Shown: one piece after another, positions 59,675-64,000 of the stretch | Layout of the letters: the number at the start of each line of letters is the position of its first letter | Position numbering within the stretch: the stretch's first letter is position 1 | Source: Sphaerotilus microaerophilus | GTDB taxonomy: Bacteria > Pseudomonadota > Gammaproteobacteria > Burkholderiales > Burkholderiaceae_C | Reading direction: 5' to 3' | Length of the DNA: 64,000 nt | NCBI RefSeq assembly: GCF_023734135.1 | Contig: NZ_AP025730.1 | Coordinates: forward strand, 372,001-436,000 | Notes under the pieces: generated by a model | What the model saw: only the letters and a program-made list of their open reading frames with translations | The model's database searches: none | Told to the model about the DNA's origin: nothing | Program-made: the position numbers and the translations under genes

Positions 59675-59734
59675 CGGCGTGAGGGCCTGAGAACCTGAGA
59701 GACTGGTCGCATCTTCCCTTTGCCGAATGCCTGC

Positions 59735-60835
59735 ATGAGCCGTTTCTGGAGCCCCCTCGTCCACCAGCTGAGCCCCTACGTGCCGGGCGAGCAGCCCAAG
59801 CTGCCCCACCTGGTCAAGCTCAACACCAACGAGAACCCCTACCCGCCCAGCCCGGCGGTGCAGGCGGCGATCCAGGCCGAGCTGGGCGCCGACGCCGCCC
59901 GCCTGCGCCTGTACCCGGACCCCAGCGCCAGCGCGCTGCGTGCGTCGATCGCGGCGGCGCACGGGCTGACGCCCGAGCAGGTCTTCGTCGGCAACGGCTC
60001 GGACGAGGTGCTGGCGCACGCCTTCATGGCGCTGCTGAACCACCGCGACGCGCAGGGCGCGCCGCGCCCGCTGCTCTACCCGGACATCACCTACAGCTTC
60101 TACCCGACTTACTGCCGGCTCTACGGCATCACGCCGCTGACGGTGCCGCTGGACGAGCGCTTCCAGATCCGCGTCGATGACCTGATCGCCGCGGCGCGGG
60201 CCTCGAACGCGGGCGGGGTGATCTTCCCGAACCCGAATGCGCCCACCGGCTGCGGCATCGCACGCAGCGAGATCGAGCGCCTGCTCACCGCCCTGCCCGA
60301 CTGCGTCGTGGTGGTCGACGAGGCCTACGTGGACTTCGGCGCCGAGTCCGCCCTGCCGCTGATTGCTGCGCACCCGAATCTGCTGGTGGTGCACACGCTC
60401 TCCAAGTCGCGCTCGCTGGCCGGGCTGCGGGTGGGCTTTGCCGCCGGGCAGGCCGAGCTGGTCGAGGCGCTGGTGCGGGTCAAGGACAGCTTCAATTCCT
60501 ACCCGCTGGACCGCCTGGCGCTGGTGGGCGCGCAGGCTGCCATCGAGGACGTGGCCTGGTTCGAGCAGACCCGCGGCGCGGTGATCCGCTCGCGCGAGCT
60601 GCTGGTGACCGAGCTGGCTGCGCTGGGCTTCGAGGTGCTGCCCTCGCAGGCCAATTTCGTCTTTGCCCGCCACCCGGCGCACGCTGGTGCGGCGTTGCAG
60701 CAGGCGCTGCGCGAACGCGCGATCATCGTGCGGCACTTCACCCGGCCCGAGCGGATCGCCAACCACCTGCGCATCACGGTGGGCACGCCCGCCGAGTGCG
60801 CGGCGCTGGTGGAAGCGCTGCGGCAGATCGTCTGA
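59735..60835 (+). CDS. hisC: Histidinol-phosphate aminotransferase
   Basis: The 366-residue PLP enzyme transaminates imidazole acetol phosphate to histidinol phosphate (aromatic keto acids are often also used). Features: [33 protein letters not shown] (Asn), [11 protein letters not shown] (Asp/Tyr) and [16 protein letters not shown] (PLP Lys and Arg). No other his gene is near, which is usual for a second HisC copy in Burkholderiales. The start ATG 59735 ([20 protein letters not shown]) matches the family. Confidence 0.92.
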   Translation: MSRFWSPLVHQLSPYVPGEQPKLPHLVKLNTNENPYPPSPAVQAAIQAELGADAARLRLYPDPSASALRASIAAAHGLTPEQVFVGNGSDEVLAHAFMALLNHRDAQGAPRPLLYPDITYSFYPTYCRLYGITPLTVPLDERFQIRVDDLIAAARASNAGGVIFPNPNAPTGCGIARSEIERLLTALPDCVVVVDEAYVDFGAESALPLIAAHPNLLVVHTLSKSRSLAGLRVGFAAGQAELVEALVRVKDSFNSYPLDRLALVGAQAAIEDVAWFEQTRGAVIRSRELLVTELAALGFEVLPSQANFVFARHPAHAGAALQQALRERAIIVRHFTRPERIANHLRITVGTPAECAALVEALRQIV

Positions 60836-60859
60836 CGGCATCACGAGGAGGAACGCACC

Positions 60860-61543
60860 ATGCCCATGAAGTCCCCGCCCCACGTCCTCATCGTCGGCGC
60901 CTCGCGCGGCATCGGCCTGGAACTGGTGCGCCAGTACCTCGCCGACGGCGCCCTGGTCACCGCCACCGCGCGCGACGATGCCAGCCTGCAGCGCCTACGT
61001 GAGCTGGGCGCCCGGGCGCTGAAGCTGGACGTGACCTCCGCCGCCAGCGTCGCCGGCCTGGCCTGGCAGGTGGACGGCAGCCACTTCAGCACCGTCGTGA
61101 TCAACGCCGGCGTCTACGGCCCCAGGCTGCGCACACTGGACACGCCCACCGATACCGACTTCGACCAGGTCATGCACACCAACGTGCTCGGGCCGATGCG
61201 CGTCGTGCCCCAGCTGCTCGATGCGCTCGCGCCGCAGGCCCGGCTGGCGGTGATGTCCTCGCGCATGGGCTCCATTGGCTCGCGCACCGCCAACAGCGGC
61301 TGGCTCTACCGCGCCTCCAAGGCGGCGCTGAACTCGGTGCTCAAGGACCTCTCGCTGGCGCTCATCGACCGTGCGATCTGCGTCGCCCTGCACCCCGGCT
61401 GGGTGCGCACCGACATGGGCGGCGAGCAGGCCGACCTGCCGGTGGAGACCAGCGCGCGCATGCTGCGCGGCACCATCGCCGGGCTGGCCGCCACCGACAG
61501 CGGCCACTTTTTCGACCACGACGGCACGCCCATCCCCTGGTGA
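60860..61543 (+). CDS. Short-chain dehydrogenase/reductase
   Basis: The 227-residue SDR has the cofactor loop LIVGASRGIGLELVRQYL, NAGVYGP, catalytic Ser in AVMSSRMGSIGS and Y-x3-K in YRASKAALN. The presence of Ala/Arg after the loop (ATARDD) favours NADPH. It lies between hisC and the acyl-CoA dehydrogenase, and the substrate is unknown. An AGGAGGAA ribosome-binding site supports the start ATG 60860. Confidence 0.9.
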   Translation: MPMKSPPHVLIVGASRGIGLELVRQYLADGALVTATARDDASLQRLRELGARALKLDVTSAASVAGLAWQVDGSHFSTVVINAGVYGPRLRTLDTPTDTDFDQVMHTNVLGPMRVVPQLLDALAPQARLAVMSSRMGSIGSRTANSGWLYRASKAALNSVLKDLSLALIDRAICVALHPGWVRTDMGGEQADLPVETSARMLRGTIAGLAATDSGHFFDHDGTPIPW

Positions 61544-61589
61544 GCTGCCCTGACGCCACACCGCCCCTTTCCCTTCTGGAGACCCCGCC

Positions 61590-62732
61590 ATGCTGCTCAG
61601 TGAAGACCACCGTGCCGTGCAGGACGCCGTGCGCGCCTATGTGCAGGACCACATCGCGCCGCACGCCGCGCGCTGGGACAAGGAGCACCACTTCCCCGCC
61701 GATGAGCTCAAAGGCCTGGCCGGCCTGGGCTGCTACGGCGTCGCGGTGCCCGCCGAGTACGACGGCGCGGGGCTGGACTACCTGGCGTTGTCCATCATCC
61801 TCGAAGAAATTGCCGCGGGCGACGGTGGCACCTCCACGCCGGTGAGCGTCAACAACTGCCCCGTCTGCTCGATCCTGATGGCCTTCGCCAACGAGGAACA
61901 GAAGCAGGAGTTCCTGAAACCGTTGGCGCGTGGCGACCTGCTCGGCGCCTTCTGCCTCACCGAGCCGCACGTCGGCTCCGAGGCCAGCGGGCTCAAGACC
62001 ACCGCCGTACGGGTCAATGATGGCGATGGCGACGACTACGTGCTCAACGGCGTCAAGCAGTTCATCACCAGCGGCAAGCACGGCGACGTGGCGATCGTCA
62101 TGGCCGTCACGGACAAAGCCGCCGGCAAGAAAGGCATCAGCGCCTTCCTGGTGCCGACGAAAACGCCCGGCTACGTCGTCGCCCGCCTCGAAGACAAGAT
62201 GGGCCAGCACAGCTCGGACACCGCGCAGATCCTCTTCGAGGACTGCCGCATCCCGGCGCGTTACCGCATCGGCGACGAAGGCCAGGGCCTGAAGATCGCG
62301 CTGTCTGGCCTGGAAGGCGGGCGCATCGGCATCGCCAGCCAGGCCATCGGCATGGCGCGCGCGGCCTTCGAGGCGGCGCTGGAGTACAGCAAGGACCGCA
62401 TCGCCTTCGGCCAGCCCATCTTCAACCACCAGGCCGTGCAGTTCCGCCTGGCCGAAGCCGCGATGCAGATCGAAGCCGCCCGCCAGCTCACCTGGCACGC
62501 CGCCACCCTGAAGGACGCCGGCCTGCCCTGCCTGAAGGAAGCGGCCATGGCCAAGCTCTTCGCCACCGAGATGGCCGAAAAAGTCTGCTCGATCGCCATC
62601 CAGACCTTCGGCGGCTACGGCTACGTCAGCGACTTCCCGGTCGAGCGTATCTACCGCGACGTGCGGGTCTGCCAGATCTACGAGGGGACGAGTGACGTGC
62701 AGAAGATCCTGATCGGGCGGGCGCTGGGGTAA
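61590..62732 (+). CDS. Acyl-CoA dehydrogenase
   Basis: The 380-residue flavoprotein has [19 protein letters not shown] (FAD-binding signature), [20 protein letters not shown], and the C-terminal signature [35 protein letters not shown] with the catalytic Glu in YEGTSD. It dehydrogenates short or branched acyl-CoA; it most resembles the butyryl/isovaleryl-type. It could be controlled by the nearby LiuR-like regulator, but no operator was found in front of it. A CTGGAGA ribosome-binding site precedes it. Confidence 0.92.
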   Translation: MLLSEDHRAVQDAVRAYVQDHIAPHAARWDKEHHFPADELKGLAGLGCYGVAVPAEYDGAGLDYLALSIILEEIAAGDGGTSTPVSVNNCPVCSILMAFANEEQKQEFLKPLARGDLLGAFCLTEPHVGSEASGLKTTAVRVNDGDGDDYVLNGVKQFITSGKHGDVAIVMAVTDKAAGKKGISAFLVPTKTPGYVVARLEDKMGQHSSDTAQILFEDCRIPARYRIGDEGQGLKIALSGLEGGRIGIASQAIGMARAAFEAALEYSKDRIAFGQPIFNHQAVQFRLAEAAMQIEAARQLTWHAATLKDAGLPCLKEAAMAKLFATEMAEKVCSIAIQTFGGYGYVSDFPVERIYRDVRVCQIYEGTSDVQKILIGRALG

Positions 62733-62757
62733 GCAGCGCCCGGCGCAACGTCGGGAA

Positions 62758-63720
62758 TCAGCCACCCAACCCCCGACGGGCCGAGCCGGGGACTCCCCCC
62801 TTTCTCGACGCCAGCCAGATGCTCGGCAGGATCAGCGCTGCACCCGCCAGGTGGTACCACTGCGGCACCTCGCCGAGCAGCCACCAGGCGTTGAGGGAGC
62901 CGTAGAGCGGGCCGAGGTAGAGCAGCAGCGAGGAGCGGGTGGCGCCGAGTTCGCGGATCAGGAAGGCGTAGGCGACGTAGGAGAGCAGGCCGGGCAGGAT
63001 GGCGGCGGCCACGATGAGCGTCAGCGCGTGGGCGGTGAGCGGGAGCGGCGGGACCAGCCAGACCTCCAGCAGCGTGAAGGGCAGCAGCACCACCACGCCG
63101 CCGATCATGATGCAGGCCAGCCGGGGCTGGGCGGGCAGCGCGCTGCGCCAGTGCTGCTGCAGCACCGAGTAGGCCACCCAGGAGAGCATGCACAGCAGGA
63201 TCCAGCCGTCGCCGGGGGTGAAGCGCACCGCCAGCAGGTTGTGCCAGTCGCCCTTGAGCACGACGAAGATGACGCCCAGCAGCGCCAGCCCCATGCCCAG
63301 GCGCTGCCCGCGGCTGGCGTGCTCGTGCATCAGGTGCCGGCTGGCGATGGCGATGCCCACCGGTGCGGCGGCGTAGATCAGGCCGATGTTGGTGGCGGTG
63401 GTGCTCTGCCCGCCCAGGTAGACGATGGCGCCGCAGATCCACATGCCGGTGGCGCCCAACACCAGGCTCTGGCGCCACTCGGCACGCACCTGCGCGCGCC
63501 GCGCCCACAGCTCGCGGCCCACCCAGGGCATCAGCAGCAGCAGGGCCAGGCTCCAGCGGCCCAGCGCCAGCACGTGGGGCAGCACCACGCCCTTGGCGGC
63601 ACGGGCGATGACGTAGTTGGACGACCAGATGACCGGGGTGACCCAGAGCAGCAGGAGGGCGAGGCGGTGGCGCTGGGTGGGGGTCACTGAGGAGGCGGGT
63701 GGTGGCCGTCGGCAGGCCAA
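62758..63720 (-). CDS. EamA/DMT-family permease
   Basis: The 320-residue membrane protein has ten predicted membrane segments in two EamA halves (SSNYVIARAAKG, YAAAPVGIAIASRHLMHEH in the first; FLIRELGATRSSLLLYLGPLYGSL and LLGEVPQWYHLAGAALILPS in the second). It probably exports metabolites or amino-acid-like compounds. It is convergent with the acyl-CoA dehydrogenase (25-base gap) and no partner gene is adjacent. Confidence 0.9.
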   Translation of the reverse strand: MACRRPPPASSVTPTQRHRLALLLLWVTPVIWSSNYVIARAAKGVVLPHVLALGRWSLALLLLMPWVGRELWARRAQVRAEWRQSLVLGATGMWICGAIVYLGGQSTTATNIGLIYAAAPVGIAIASRHLMHEHASRGQRLGMGLALLGVIFVVLKGDWHNLLAVRFTPGDGWILLCMLSWVAYSVLQQHWRSALPAQPRLACIMIGGVVVLLPFTLLEVWLVPPLPLTAHALTLIVAAAILPGLLSYVAYAFLIRELGATRSSLLLYLGPLYGSLNAWWLLGEVPQWYHLAGAALILPSIWLASRKGGVPGSARRGLGG

Positions 63721-63854
63721 ACCCTGGAGCCTATCGAAAACCCGCAGTCTGCGCAGCGCTCCCGGGTCTCGGTGTTGCGCCGGGGCTCAGGTGGCGGCGC
63801 GCCCGCCTGCCCCTCCAGCCCGCGACGGGGTGAGCGGTTGACGGCTCGCCGCGC

Positions 63855-64000
63855 TCAGTGCGCCAGCGGCGCGGCCGCCGTCACTTCTTCGCGCAGCGTT
63901 TCCAGCTCGCCGATGAGGCGGTCGGCGTCGGCCAGAAAGCTGTCCCGGTCGGGATGAGGGTGGCCCATGAGCAACACCGAGGAGTGCTCGACCAGCGTCG
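63855..64000 (-). CDS. C-terminal end of an unidentified protein (cut by window edge)
   Basis: The minus strand carries 48 codons reading LVEHSSVLLMGHPHPDRDSF, LADADRLIGELETLREEVTA and AAPLAH before a TGA at 63855-63857. The part seen is charged and helical. It does not match any family I recognise. The start lies beyond position 64000. Confidence 0.6.
   Translation of the reverse strand, partial: TLVEHSSVLLMGHPHPDRDSFLADADRLIGELETLREEVTAAAPLAH

Noticed and set aside
1..64000. tRNA, rRNA genes and CRISPR arrays
   Set aside because: No cloverleaf sequence, rRNA segment or spaced repeat array was recognised by reading; a covariance search was not possible.

Overview
The window is about 64 kb of very GC-rich bacterial chromosome. 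Its gene set (gidA/gidB/parA block, aceK beside a beta-carbonic anhydrase, a LiuR-type MerR regulator, PPK2, a VanA-type Rieske oxygenase) points to a betaproteobacterium of the order Burkholderiales, probably the Leptothrix/Sphaerotilus/Rubrivivax/Ideonella side. This placement is inferred from protein similarity and gene order; no rRNA or tRNA gene was seen.

Region 1 (1-7675, minus strand) is a tightly overlapped operon for corrinoid-dependent one-carbon transfer: a MetV-MetF fusion, a corrinoid protein, a UroD-type methyltransferase, a MetH-activation-like protein, an ASKHA/2Fe-2S corrinoid reactivator, a methyl-tetrahydrofolate methyltransferase and an amidohydrolase cut by the window edge. 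It looks like a complete demethylation machine that moves a methyl group from an unknown substrate to tetrahydrofolate and on to methylene-tetrahydrofolate. A divergent VanA-type Rieske oxygenase gene starts at 8055, and two GTATAC-centred palindromes lie between the two transcription units.

Region 2 (about 9040-13625) is a lower-GC island inserted into that Rieske gene. Its 5' part lies at 8055-9037 and its last codons at 13626-13724. The island carries a 3' scrap of an exonuclease III gene and a restriction-modification system: an N6-adenine methyltransferase with a C-terminal recognition-like domain, an HNH endonuclease and a controller protein. The endonuclease is split by a 1158-bp insertion sequence with 13-bp terminal repeats and a 5-bp TGATG target duplication. 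Removing the element and one duplication restores a 230-codon frame exactly.

Region 3 (13759-34183) is mostly housekeeping and envelope or signalling genes: a LuxR-type regulator, an acyl-CoA-synthetase/GNAT fusion, an MgtC/DUF4010 membrane protein, PPK2, an L,D-transpeptidase coupled to a DUF882 murein hydrolase, a three-module TIR-like/TRAFs-binding/SLOG-like protein, a MazG-like hydrolase, an alpha-carbonic anhydrase, a secreted beta-propeller, a cold-shock protein with IF-1, a CheR-like/EAL fusion, and two tandem TPR-like AraC regulators.

Region 4 (34309-38869) has a LysR regulator divergent from haloacid dehalogenase, GlcG and malate synthase G genes. These suggest two-carbon (glycolate/glyoxylate, possibly haloacetate) use. 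Two inverted repeats sit in the divergent promoter and a strong intrinsic terminator closes the run.

Region 5 (38981-52246) is origin-proximal chromosome: patatin, a secreted GH9 endoglucanase, YkgJ, UPF0149, a hydrolase/carboxypeptidase pair, mnmG, rsmG, LysE and parA. Three parS sites lie about 4 kb apart, and a DnaA-box-like cluster lies between rsmG and lysE. parB is not next to parA.

Region 6 (52366-64000) starts with a LiuR-like MerR regulator and two TTGACGT/ACGTCAA operators. A PIN/Phd toxin-antitoxin pair is wedged between the regulator and its probable targets (beta-carbonic anhydrase, AceK, thiolase). A diguanylate cyclase, a second LysE exporter, HisC, a short-chain dehydrogenase, an acyl-CoA dehydrogenase and an EamA exporter follow, and the edge cuts an unidentified gene.
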